Assembly: GCA_002335115.1 (NCBI GenBank)
Contig: DDCR01000129.1
Location: forward strand, 12,420 to 35,950
Length of the DNA: 23,531 bases
Source: Oceanospirillaceae bacterium UBA2001
GTDB lineage: Bacteria > Pseudomonadota > Gammaproteobacteria > Pseudomonadales > Balneatricaceae
Direction of reading: 5' to 3'
Shown here in pieces: positions 9,305 through 16,328 of the stretch. Under the pieces are notes generated by a model. It did not search any database, was not told the origin of the DNA, and saw only the letters and a list, made by a program, of their open reading frames with translations. Position numbers and translations under genes: made by a program. Within the stretch, counting starts at the first letter, position 1. Every line of letters starts with the position of its first letter.

Positions 9305-9862
9305 ATGGCACAAGGCGTTAACAAAGTAATTCTAATAGGTAATGTGGGGCAAGACCCAGAAACAAAATACATGCCCAGTGGCGGCGCCGTGACTAATCTG
9401 AGTATTGCAACATCCGAATCTTGGAAAGACAAGCAAACGGGTCAGCCCCAAGAGCGCACCGAGTGGCATCGGGTCGTGTTCTTTAACCGACTCGCAGAAA
9501 TTGCCAGCGAATATGTGCGTAAAGGTTCAAAAGTGTATGTTGAAGGTGCATTGCGCACTCGTCAATGGGAACAAGACGGTGTGAAACGCTACAGCACTGA
9601 AATTGTTGCTTCGCAAATGCAAATGTTGGATAGCCGCCAAGGCAATGCGCAAGGTGGTGGTCAAGATACGGGTGGTTATGCACCCCAGCAAGGTGGCCAA
9701 GCTCCGCAGCAGAACTTCAATCAGCAAGCGCCACAAGCTCGGCCCCAACAGTCACAATCTTATCAGCAACAACCACCACCAACTCAGCAGCAGCCTCAAC
9801 AGCAGCCGCAACAACAAGCAGGTGGCTTTGATGATGGTTTTGATGACGACATACCTTTTTGA
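9305..9862 (+). CDS. ssb: Single-stranded DNA-binding protein
   Basis: The 185-residue protein (178 in E. coli) coats single-stranded DNA as a tetramer during replication, recombination and repair. The OB-fold occupies about residues 1-112, beginning [19 protein letters not shown] and including [21 protein letters not shown] and [16 protein letters not shown] flexible linker of about 60 residues, very rich in glutamine, proline and glycine, follows. The acidic tail ends DDDIPF, the peptide that docks partner proteins. AGGAG at 9294-9298 lies six bases before the ATG. It is divergent from uvrA and followed by its own terminator. Confidence 0.98.
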   Translation: MAQGVNKVILIGNVGQDPETKYMPSGGAVTNLSIATSESWKDKQTGQPQERTEWHRVVFFNRLAEIASEYVRKGSKVYVEGALRTRQWEQDGVKRYSTEIVASQMQMLDSRQGNAQGGGQDTGGYAPQQGGQAPQQNFNQQAPQARPQQSQSYQQQPPPTQQQPQQQPQQQAGGFDDGFDDDIPF

Positions 9863-9912
9863 GTTACAGTAAATTTTAAAGTGTAAAGTTTGAATGTAAA
9901 ATACTGTTATGT

Positions 9913-9938
9913 AAGCCCCTCGTCGCAGGGGCTTTTTT
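9913..9938 (+). terminator. Intrinsic terminator after ssb
   Basis: AAGCCCCT (9913-9920) pairs with AGGGGCTT (9927-9934) around the loop CGTCGC and runs into a T tract (9933-9938). A second small palindrome, AAAGAC-TTTA-GTCTTT at 9948-9963 followed by T residues, may act as a backup or be an operator for the next gene; the sequence does not decide between them. Confidence 0.93.
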
Positions 9939-9992
9939 GTTTTTATTAAAGACTTTAGTCTTTTTGCACATGTCGTTGCTAGAGGTAGGACT

Positions 9993-11201
9993 ATGTTGTT
10001 TAAGTTATTGTTACCCTTTGCTTTTGGCTATTTTTTATCATTTTTATACCGTGTGGTTAATGTCGCTATTGCCCCAGATTTAGTGCAGGAGTTTGGCTTA
10101 GACGCTAACCAAATGGGTTTAATCAGTAGCGCCTACTTATTGACCTTTGCATTATGCCAGTTGCCCTTAGGTTTATTGCTTGATCGCTATGAAAGTCGAA
10201 AGGTCAGTGCGGCTCTGTTACTCATTGCTGCCATGGGTGCACTGGTATTTGCTTCAGCAGATTCGGCCCTAGGATTATTAATCGGCCGTGGATTGATTGG
10301 CATTGGCGTGTCAGCATGTTTAATGGCTGCATTTACCGCCTACGCCAACCTGTTACCGTCGGAGAAGTTACCTCTCGTCAACGGTCTACAACTGATGGCA
10401 GGTGGCTTAGGCGTGGTTTCCGCATCAACCCCGGTGCAGTGGTTTTTAACTTGGGGTGATTGGCGCCTACTATTTCAAATATTAGGTGTGGCATCTGTGG
10501 TTGCTAGTGTATTGGTTTATGGCTTAGTCCCCAAATACACAACGCACTCAAAAGGGCAGGGCTTAAAGTTGCAACTGGTTGAGCTCTGGCAGGTTATTAA
10601 GAGTCCTAGCTTCTGTCAGATGGCCCCACTATCTGTTACCACTCAAGGTGTCTTTGGCGCGTTTGTGGGTTTGTGGTCAGGCTATTGGTTGAGAGACTAT
10701 TTATCCCTATCGGACTCTGTAGCCGCTCAAATTATTCTGACTATGGCGTTGGCTATGACGGCAGGCTTTGTGGTGTTGGGTTGGTTAGCTGCTAGTTTAT
10801 ATCGCTTTGGTGTGAGTTCTTACGTGGTGAGCGTATCGGGCATGCTCATCTACATTTTGAGTCAATGGGTGATTATCAATGAATGGAGTGAGTGGCATCA
10901 TCTATGGTGGGGGTTGAGTGGGTTTTTTGGAACTTCTGGTGTTTTGATGTATGCTTATTTATCCCAATCTGTCCCTAAAAGTTTAGTGGGTCGAGTTAAT
11001 ACCAGTTTAAATTTGTGTGTCTTTGTGGTGGCTTTTGCGTGTCAATGGGGTTTAGGAATCGTGATTAACCTGTGGCCAGCGGATGCTTTAGGTATTTACC
11101 CACAAACGGCCTATGCAACCGCATGGATGTGGGCTCTAGGACTACAGGTCATGGCTTTAATTTGGTGCTTGTATCACGCCATCTTGGGCAAGCTGCGTTA
11201 A
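9993..11201 (+). CDS. Major facilitator superfamily transporter, substrate unknown
   Basis: A 402-residue, strongly hydrophobic inner-membrane protein with about twelve membrane segments, the usual MFS size and layout. Between TM2 and TM3 it carries GLLLDRYESRK (residues 60-70), a version of the MFS signature loop G-x-x-x-D-R-x-x-R-K. The TM4-5 region (LIGRGLIGIGVSACLMAAFTAY) fits DHA-type members. AGAGGTAGGA lies just before the ATG. It stands alone after the ssb terminator. Its last 45 bases overlap the 3' end of the CoA-transferase gene on the other strand. The substrate cannot be read from the sequence; neighbours give no firm hint. Confidence 0.88.
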   Translation: MLFKLLLPFAFGYFLSFLYRVVNVAIAPDLVQEFGLDANQMGLISSAYLLTFALCQLPLGLLLDRYESRKVSAALLLIAAMGALVFASADSALGLLIGRGLIGIGVSACLMAAFTAYANLLPSEKLPLVNGLQLMAGGLGVVSASTPVQWFLTWGDWRLLFQILGVASVVASVLVYGLVPKYTTHSKGQGLKLQLVELWQVIKSPSFCQMAPLSVTTQGVFGAFVGLWSGYWLRDYLSLSDSVAAQIILTMALAMTAGFVVLGWLAASLYRFGVSSYVVSVSGMLIYILSQWVIINEWSEWHHLWWGLSGFFGTSGVLMYAYLSQSVPKSLVGRVNTSLNLCVFVVAFACQWGLGIVINLWPADALGIYPQTAYATAWMWALGLQVMALIWCLYHAILGKLR

Positions 11202-12362
11202 TTCAACTTCTGACAATCCTAATATTTCATTCAATACATGTTGGTTGTGGCTCCCCAGTTCTGGCCCAGGCCAGCGGGTTGAACCAGGGGTTTTATCGAG
11301 TTTTGGCAGGATAGCTGGAATTTTTAAGGTTTCTCCATTGATCTGTACATTTTCAAATAAACCTCTGGCATTAAAGTGTGGGTCAGCCACCATGTCTTCC
11401 ACGTTATAAATGGGTCCACCAGGCACTCTGTTAAGATCAAGGATGTTTAAGATGTGGCTAGCATTATTGGCGGCACACCAATCACAAAGGGCTTTGTCTA
11501 TGCTCACCTCATGCTCAACCCTACCGCTATTAGAGGCTAGAGCAGGGTCTTGCGCCATAGCTGGGTAGCCAGCTGCCGTCATTAAGCGCTGAAATATGGA
11601 ATCACCATTACCTCCAATAACGACGTATTTACCATCTAAACAGCGGTAGGTATTGGTGGGGACTATGCCAGTAACGGTGCTACCAGAAGGTTGTCTAATC
11701 ACGTTGGCGCCATCGTATTCAGGCACCACTGCTTCCATTAAATTAAACATAGACTCATATAAGGCAACATCAACCACTTGGCCTGTGCCACTCGTTTTTT
11801 GTTCAAGTAGGGCTAAACAAATACCCAATGCAGCATGAATACCAGAAATGGTATCACCAATGCTTAAATTAGGCCTGACAGGAGCTTGTTCTGGGTGGCC
11901 GTTGACGTAACGAAAGCCACTAATGCCCTCGCATACAGAAGCGAACCCAGGTTTGCTGGCATAAGGCCCTGTTTGACCATAACCAGAGATGCGAGCGTAA
12001 ACTAATTTTGGGTTTGATTGCTTAAATGCTGTGGGTCCAATGCCCCAATCCTCCACCACTCCTGGGCGGAAATTTTCAATCACAATATCAGCAGAATTGA
12101 TGAGTTGCTTCACTAATTCAATGCCCGCTTTAGTTTTTAAGTCGATAGTGACAGACTTTTTATTTCTTGCCAGTGAATACCACCACAGGGAAGTTCCATC
12201 TTTCATTTGGCGCCAGCTTCGAATAGGGTCGCCCCCGTTGGGAGTTTCAATCTTAATGACTTCAGCGCCAAAATATCCCAGCATGCAACCTGCAAAAGGG
12301 CCAGCTAAGAGTTGTCCTAGCTCAATTACCCTGTAGCCTGAGAGGGGACCATCAGTTTGCAT
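11157..12362 (-). CDS. CaiB/BaiF family (class III) CoA-transferase
   Basis: From the ATG at 12362 the product has 401 residues, normal for this family, which transfers CoA between carboxylic acids. The N-terminus PLSGYRVIELGQLLAGPFAG, GAEVIKIETPNGGDPIRSWR and KKSVTIDLKTKAG are family landmarks. Asp170 in LSIGDTISGIHAALG corresponds to the catalytic Asp169 of formyl-CoA transferase. An upstream in-frame ATG at 12404 would overlap the flavodoxin gene; the chosen start has CGAGG just before it and lies two bases after the flavodoxin stop, so the two genes are almost certainly co-transcribed. The acid substrate is unknown; relatives act on formate/oxalate, carnitine, succinate, mesaconate and others. 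Confidence 0.9.
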   Translation of the reverse strand: MQTDGPLSGYRVIELGQLLAGPFAGCMLGYFGAEVIKIETPNGGDPIRSWRQMKDGTSLWWYSLARNKKSVTIDLKTKAGIELVKQLINSADIVIENFRPGVVEDWGIGPTAFKQSNPKLVYARISGYGQTGPYASKPGFASVCEGISGFRYVNGHPEQAPVRPNLSIGDTISGIHAALGICLALLEQKTSGTGQVVDVALYESMFNLMEAVVPEYDGANVIRQPSGSTVTGIVPTNTYRCLDGKYVVIGGNGDSIFQRLMTAAGYPAMAQDPALASNSGRVEHEVSIDKALCDWCAANNASHILNILDLNRVPGGPIYNVEDMVADPHFNARGLFENVQINGETLKIPAILPKLDKTPGSTRWPGPELGSHNQHVLNEILGLSEVELTQLAQDGVIQAPN

Positions 12363-12364
12363 TT

Positions 12365-12880
12365 TTAAACCTCGTTTATTTCTGCTAATAGTTGCTGGCA
12401 CCAAGTACTAACACGCTGCTCTGTTAATTCGTGCTGACCGTCTTCATCAACGGCTAGACCGATAAATTGACTACCATCATGGGTCTGTGCCTTGGACTCT
12501 TCATATTGGTAACCGCTAGTGGGCCAATACCCAATGGCCGTGGCTCCTAGACCAATACATTTGTCATGTAATAGGCCCATGGCGTCTTGGTACCACTCAG
12601 GATAGCCGATTTGGTCACCACATCCAAAAAAAGCCATCTGTATGCCAGTTAAATCTAAGGCATCGATTTCTTCCCAAATGTCTTCCCAATCAGCCTGTAA
12701 TTCTCCATAGTCCCAAGTAGGGATGCCACAAATAACGGTGCTGTACTCAAGCATTAGACTCACAGAGTCATCAGCAACGTTGAAGATATCAACTCTGTCA
12801 GAACCTAAAATATTTCGAATCTGGTCGGCAATGTCTTCAGTGTTGCCGGTGGTGGAACCAAAAAATAAAGCAATGCCCAT
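12365..12880 (-). CDS. Long-chain flavodoxin
   Basis: A 171-residue FMN-binding electron carrier, close in size to E. coli FldA (176) and FldB (173). The phosphate loop STTGNT is at residues 9-14. The two aromatic residues that sandwich the flavin ring are Trp56 (IPTWDYGELQ) and Tyr93 (GDQIGYPEWYQDA). The inserted loop near YWPTSGYQYEESKA marks the long-chain class. It is acidic overall, as expected. The CoA-transferase gene follows two bases after its stop. In enteric bacteria, flavodoxin supplies electrons to methionine synthase reactivation, corrinoid adenosylation and QueE; genes for the last two activities are in this window. Assigning fldA or fldB is not possible from sequence alone. 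Confidence 0.92.
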   Translation of the reverse strand: MGIALFFGSTTGNTEDIADQIRNILGSDRVDIFNVADDSVSLMLEYSTVICGIPTWDYGELQADWEDIWEEIDALDLTGIQMAFFGCGDQIGYPEWYQDAMGLLHDKCIGLGATAIGYWPTSGYQYEESKAQTHDGSQFIGLAVDEDGQHELTEQRVSTWCQQLLAEINEV

Positions 12881-12908
12881 GGTGCAGGTCTCGATATAGC
12901 AAATAGCT

Positions 12909-12957
12909 GTGTGAGTATCCGTATAAGTATAAGTGTGAGTATAAGCGTGAGTAAAGA
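12909..12957. repeat. Short degenerate repeat tract of GTATAAG / GTGAGTA units
   Basis: The + strand shows GTGTGAGTATCC, then GTATAAGTATAAG, then TGTGAGTATAAGCGTGAGTA, that is, several imperfect copies of seven- to eight-base units. It lies about 30-75 bases upstream of the flavodoxin ATG. Read on the - strand it gives several TATACT hexamers; one, at 12926-12931, is 18 bases from TTTACT at 12950-12955 and could be the flavodoxin promoter. This promoter assignment is weak because of the repetition. Confidence 0.45.
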
Positions 12958-13089
12958 TGCTCGTATACTTGTGCTTGCAGCTCTGGTGTAAAGTCTAGGA
13001 ACTATTCTGAATTTTTAGCCATTTACTTGGCAGTTTGAATGACTCTGGGTATTGTACCTAAGCTTTCCACAGTATTTGTGGCGATTTTG

Positions 13090-13118
13090 TGGCCTGGGGT
13101 AACTCAGGCCATTTTTTT
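13090..13118 (+). terminator. Orphan intrinsic terminator on the + strand
   Basis: TGGCCTG (13090-13096) pairs with CAGGCCA (13105-13111). The stem continues through a G-U and a G-C pair to a GTAA tetraloop, and seven T residues follow (13112-13118). This is a strong + strand terminator, yet no + strand gene lies between 11201 and here. A second hairpin, CCACA-GTATT-TGTGG, is at 13067-13081. The arrangement could end an unannotated small RNA that starts within roughly 12890-13060; no convincing promoter for it was found. Confidence 0.75.
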
Positions 13119-13295
13119 ATGCAATATACATGGTGGTATATACGTTCCCCATTCCGTCACCTTCACCTTCATATTCAGCGGCGACATAGGCTAAGCGCTG
13201 TCGAAACTAAGATAAAGCTGCTTGTTTATGGAGTTAAAGGTAAATTGTTGATTCTGCCATAACTGTGATCCACGGCTCTTCGTCGATAATAACGT
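13117..13295 (-). pseudogene. Putative frameshifted 3' remnant of a lost gene
   Basis: Just below the cobO stop codon, on the - strand, one frame reads SQLWQNQQFTFNSINKQLY then LSFDSA and hits TAG at 13191-13193. The next frame continues LAYVAAEYEGEGDGMG, NVYTTMYIA and stops at TAA (13117-13119). Adding one T at 13193-13194 joins both into a single open stretch of about 59 residues with ordinary protein-like composition. No start codon serves it, because a stop lies at 13296-13298, so it looks like the C-terminal end of a gene that has lost its 5' part. The protein was not recognised. An alternative frame from an ATG at 13258-13260 needs two internal stops suppressed. Chance open frames in a short region remain possible. 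Confidence 0.4.
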
Positions 13296-13300
13296 TTAGT

Positions 13301-13906
13301 CTAGAATTCAATGCCGCGCTGGGCTTTAATACCATTTCGAAAGGCATGCTTAATATCTTTAACTTCACTCACAGTGTCACATGCTGCAATGAGTCCATCG
13401 GGTGCGCCGCGGCCAGTAATAACCAAGTTCATATGAGCAGGTCGCTGGCTAATGGCTTCTGTAACCATATCTAGATTCAGCCAGCCATGATTAAACATAT
13501 AAGTTAGTTCATCTAACATTAAAAAATTAATCTTGGGGTCGGCCAGCAGCGATGCTGCCAGTGTCCAAGCTTTTTCAGCTGCTGCTTTATCAGCGGCTTG
13601 GTTTTGGGTTTCCCATGTAAAACCTGCGCCCATAGCATGGTAGGACACCAGCGGAAGTTGGCTAAAGAATAACTCTTCTCCACACTCCCATTCCCCCTTG
13701 ATGAATTGAACCACTGCACAATTGTGACCATATCCTAAACTGCGCGCCAGCATGCCGAATGCAGAGCTACTTTTGCCCTTACCATTGCCGGTGAGTAGTA
13801 CTGAGACGCCTTGTTCTTTGTCGGCTTTAGCAATTTTTTTATCAATTTGCTGTTTTACCTTAACCATACGTTGTTGATGCTTTTCGTTGCTCACAGGTTT
13901 TTTCAT
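13301..13906 (-). CDS. cobO: Corrinoid adenosyltransferase (CobO/BtuR type)
   Basis: From the ATG at 13906 the product has 201 residues (196 in E. coli BtuR). It transfers the adenosyl group of ATP to the reduced cobalt of cobalamin precursors. Walker A GNGKGKSSS is at residues 40-48. Other family blocks are FIKGEWECGEELFF, LLDELTYMFNHGWLN-like MLDELTYMFN, and LVITGRGAPDGLIAACD. An in-frame ATG at 13960 would add 18 residues, but GAGGAG lies seven bases before 13906, which is therefore preferred. It diverges from cobU. Product synonyms are btuR and, in Salmonella, cobA. No cobalamin riboswitch was recognised in the 164-base spacer to cobU. Confidence 0.96.
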   Translation of the reverse strand: MKKPVSNEKHQQRMVKVKQQIDKKIAKADKEQGVSVLLTGNGKGKSSSAFGMLARSLGYGHNCAVVQFIKGEWECGEELFFSQLPLVSYHAMGAGFTWETQNQAADKAAAEKAWTLAASLLADPKINFLMLDELTYMFNHGWLNLDMVTEAISQRPAHMNLVITGRGAPDGLIAACDTVSEVKDIKHAFRNGIKAQRGIEF

Positions 13907-14070
13907 TATCACTCTCCTCAATAGTCGCGCAAGTTTACCCATCGGCTTAGGCACCGACAAGGAGTATCTTCTAAGATTGATTTAATCGGGTCGTTTTTGA
14001 GTATTCATAGGTATAGGTTCACGATAAACTAGGTCTAGAAACCACCACATTAGCTCTCTGGATATTAGCC

Positions 14071-14610
14071 ATGAAGACCCAAGCCCCAAAGCGGCAATTA
14101 TTTTTAGGAGGTGCCCGATCAGGTAAAAGTAGCTTGGCTGAGCAGGCGGCAACGGCGACAGGCTTAGCGGTAATCTATGTGGCAACGGCTGAGGTGCACC
14201 ATAGTGAGGGGGCTGGAAGTATGGCCCAGCGAGTGGCCATACATAAACGACGTAGGCCTAATCATTGGCGTCTAGTAGAACAACCCTTGACCCTTAGCAA
14301 GACCCTATTCGAACTTGATCAAGAGCCCTGCTGTGTACTGGTGGATTGCTTAACGCTATGGTTGAGCAATCATTTGTGTACTGAGGCTGCCGATCTCGAT
14401 GCCTTATTGGAGCAACTGATAGGTCAAGTGGAGCGCACTCAGCACCATCTCATTTTAGTCAGCAACGAAGTGGGATCTGGCATCGTGCCGATGGGTGAAC
14501 TAAGTCGTCAATTCCAAGATTATTCTGGGCTCATGAATCAGCAATTAGCACAGGTTTGTGATGCGGTGACCTTGGTGGTCGCTGGATTACCATTGCACTT
14601 AAAACCTTAA
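14071..14610 (+). CDS. cobU: Adenosylcobinamide kinase / adenosylcobinamide-phosphate guanylyltransferase
   Basis: The 179-residue bifunctional enzyme (about 180 in enteric CobU) phosphorylates adenosylcobinamide and then attaches GMP, preparing it for nucleotide-loop assembly. The P-loop GGARSGKSS is at residues 13-21. His58 in AIHKRRRPNHW corresponds to the guanylylated histidine (His46 in Salmonella). The CVLVDCLTLWLSN block and NEVGSGIVPMGELSRQFQDYSGLMNQ are diagnostic. It heads a + strand cob cluster; cobT follows after 42 bases. The Shine-Dalgarno is weak (TCTGGAT). Confidence 0.96.
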   Translation: MKTQAPKRQLFLGGARSGKSSLAEQAATATGLAVIYVATAEVHHSEGAGSMAQRVAIHKRRRPNHWRLVEQPLTLSKTLFELDQEPCCVLVDCLTLWLSNHLCTEAADLDALLEQLIGQVERTQHHLILVSNEVGSGIVPMGELSRQFQDYSGLMNQQLAQVCDAVTLVVAGLPLHLKP

Positions 14611-14652
14611 CTACGATTTGTATTAAAACTTTAACTGGAAGTATTAATTATT

Positions 14653-15708
14653 ATGACGATTGATTGGATTTTTCAGCCCTTAGCGGCACTTAATGCCAAT
14701 GCTAGGGAGCAAGGGTTAGAACGCCAAGGCCAGTTGACCAAACCACCAGGATCTTTAGGCCTTTTAGAAACCATGGCTGTGCGCCTGTGCGCAATGCAGG
14801 GGGTTGATAAGCCAAATGTCGATCATGCTCAGGTGGTGGTGTTTGCTGGCGACCATGGTATCGCTGCAGAGGGCGTATCGGCTTTTCCCCAAGTGGTCAC
14901 TGGTGAAATGGTGAAGAACTTTTCTCGAGGTGGAGCTGCAATATGTGCTTTGGCACGACAAAATAATGCCCAGTTTGAGGTGGTTAATGTGGGTACTGTG
15001 GTAGATTTGCCCAGCATGAATGATGTCCTTGATAGCACTATAATGCCAGGCACTTCTAACTTTGCTCAACAACCTGCCATGACCCTAGATCAGCTTTCCC
15101 AAGCCATGACTGCGGGCATGGCTGCAGCAGATCGAGCCGCAGCGAACCAAGTCACCCTGTTTATTGGTGGTGAAATGGGTATCGCGAATACGAGTTCTGC
15201 GACTGCATTGGCGGCATGGGCTACGGGTCAAAGTGTGGCCCGTTTGGTAGGCCCGGGCACTGGATTAGATCTTCAAGGGATCAGTCATAAGGCTCAGGTA
15301 ATCGAGTCTGCGTTAGCTAAACATGCGCCCGCGATGATCAGCCCTGTAGAGGCTTTACGTCACATCGGTGGTTTGGAGATTGCAGCGTTAGTGGGTGCTT
15401 ACATTCGCTTGGGGCAGCTGGGTATCGCTATTTTAGTGGATGGATTTATTACTACGTCGGCAGCCATTGTAGCTGCTAAAATTCATCCTCAAATACTGGA
15501 TTGGATGTTTTTTGCCCATGCATCTGCAGAGCCAGGCCATCAAACCATGATGACCTCACTCGGTGCAAAGGCCATGCTTGATTTAGATATGCGCCTAGGG
15601 GAAGGCAGTGGTGCTGGTGTTGCCCTATCTATTTTGAAAAGCGCTTGCGTAACCCATAACGAAATGGCCACCTTTGCAGAAGCTTCAGTTTCTGAAAAGT
15701 CGGCTTAA
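14653..15708 (+). CDS. cobT: Nicotinate-nucleotide--dimethylbenzimidazole phosphoribosyltransferase
   Basis: The 351-residue enzyme (356-359 in enterics) makes alpha-ribazole phosphate, the lower-ligand nucleotide of B12, from nicotinate mononucleotide and dimethylbenzimidazole. Characteristic parts are GQLTKPPGSLGLLE near the N-terminus, VVVFAGDHGIAAEGVSAFPQ, FSRGGAAICALAR and GEMGIANTSSATA. Glu317 in RLGEGSGAGVAL matches the catalytic general base of Salmonella CobT at the same residue number. Second gene of the cob cluster. The downstream phosphatase starts 16 bases after its stop. Confidence 0.97.
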   Translation: MTIDWIFQPLAALNANAREQGLERQGQLTKPPGSLGLLETMAVRLCAMQGVDKPNVDHAQVVVFAGDHGIAAEGVSAFPQVVTGEMVKNFSRGGAAICALARQNNAQFEVVNVGTVVDLPSMNDVLDSTIMPGTSNFAQQPAMTLDQLSQAMTAGMAAADRAAANQVTLFIGGEMGIANTSSATALAAWATGQSVARLVGPGTGLDLQGISHKAQVIESALAKHAPAMISPVEALRHIGGLEIAALVGAYIRLGQLGIAILVDGFITTSAAIVAAKIHPQILDWMFFAHASAEPGHQTMMTSLGAKAMLDLDMRLGEGSGAGVALSILKSACVTHNEMATFAEASVSEKSA

Positions 15709-15724
15709 TGACGGCATACGGAAT

Positions 15725-16324
15725 ATGAAGGTCAGCTTATTGCGCCATGGAAAAACCATGGCAGATGACATTTATCGGGGCCACACTGATGTGGCCCTAA
15801 GTGCAGATGGCTTAGCGCAAATGCAGCAAAGCTTCGCAGGCTTTTCTTTGTCAGTAGATTATTTGGTGAGTTCTCCTTTGTGCCGCTGTGCAGAGTTTGC
15901 AAATTCAATTGAGCCTAAGACACAATTAGATGAACGTTTAAAGGAAATATCTTTTGGTGATTGGGATGGCAAGTTACGTGCTGATATATGGCGCGCCGAT
16001 CCAGAGGCGGTGAGTGCGTTCTGGAATAACCCAATGGAAAACTCGGCACCCAATGGTGAAACAGTTTCTCAATTACAAACTCGGGTGATGGAGGCGCTGC
16101 ACGAGCATGTTAAGCTGGCCATTGCGCAAAAATCTGAACACCTACTGCTCGTTACTCATGGGGGGGTGATTAGGGCGATATTAGGGGCTATTTTACATAT
16201 GGATGCTAAAGGGATGTTTAATGTTAACCTACCCTACGCATGCGTTGCGTGCTTAAAGGTTGCATCCTTTGAAAATGAAAGTGGTCAACCTGACTACCAT
16301 CTTAGTCTAGACTTTTCTTCTTAG
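15725..16324 (+). CDS. cobC: Histidine phosphatase family protein, probable alpha-ribazole phosphatase
   Basis: From the ATG at 15725 the product has 199 residues, like enteric CobC. It shows the phosphoglycerate-mutase fold: LLRHGKT with catalytic His8, Arg54 in SSPLCRCAEFA, Glu74 in LKEISFGDWDG, and the second histidine, His145, in LLVTHGGVIRA. An in-frame ATG at 15674 lies inside cobT and would add 17 residues before the usual MKV-LLRHG start, so it was not chosen. Position between cobT and cobS supports removal of phosphate from alpha-ribazole phosphate or adenosylcobalamin phosphate. The family is broad, so the substrate rests on context. Confidence 0.88.
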   Translation: MKVSLLRHGKTMADDIYRGHTDVALSADGLAQMQQSFAGFSLSVDYLVSSPLCRCAEFANSIEPKTQLDERLKEISFGDWDGKLRADIWRADPEAVSAFWNNPMENSAPNGETVSQLQTRVMEALHEHVKLAIAQKSEHLLLVTHGGVIRAILGAILHMDAKGMFNVNLPYACVACLKVASFENESGQPDYHLSLDFSS

Positions 16325-16328
16325 TGGG

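Noticed and set aside
13039..13194. 51-codon + strand ORF starting at ATG 13039
   Set aside because: It runs through the intrinsic terminator at 13090-13118, has no good ribosome binding site, and is the complement of the more protein-like remnant on the - strand.
13907..14070. Possible cobalamin riboswitch in the cobO-cobU spacer, suggested by GGTGCC on the - strand
   Set aside because: No B12 box (GCCACTG-like) or the usual multi-stem core could be found, and the spacer is short for this riboswitch class.
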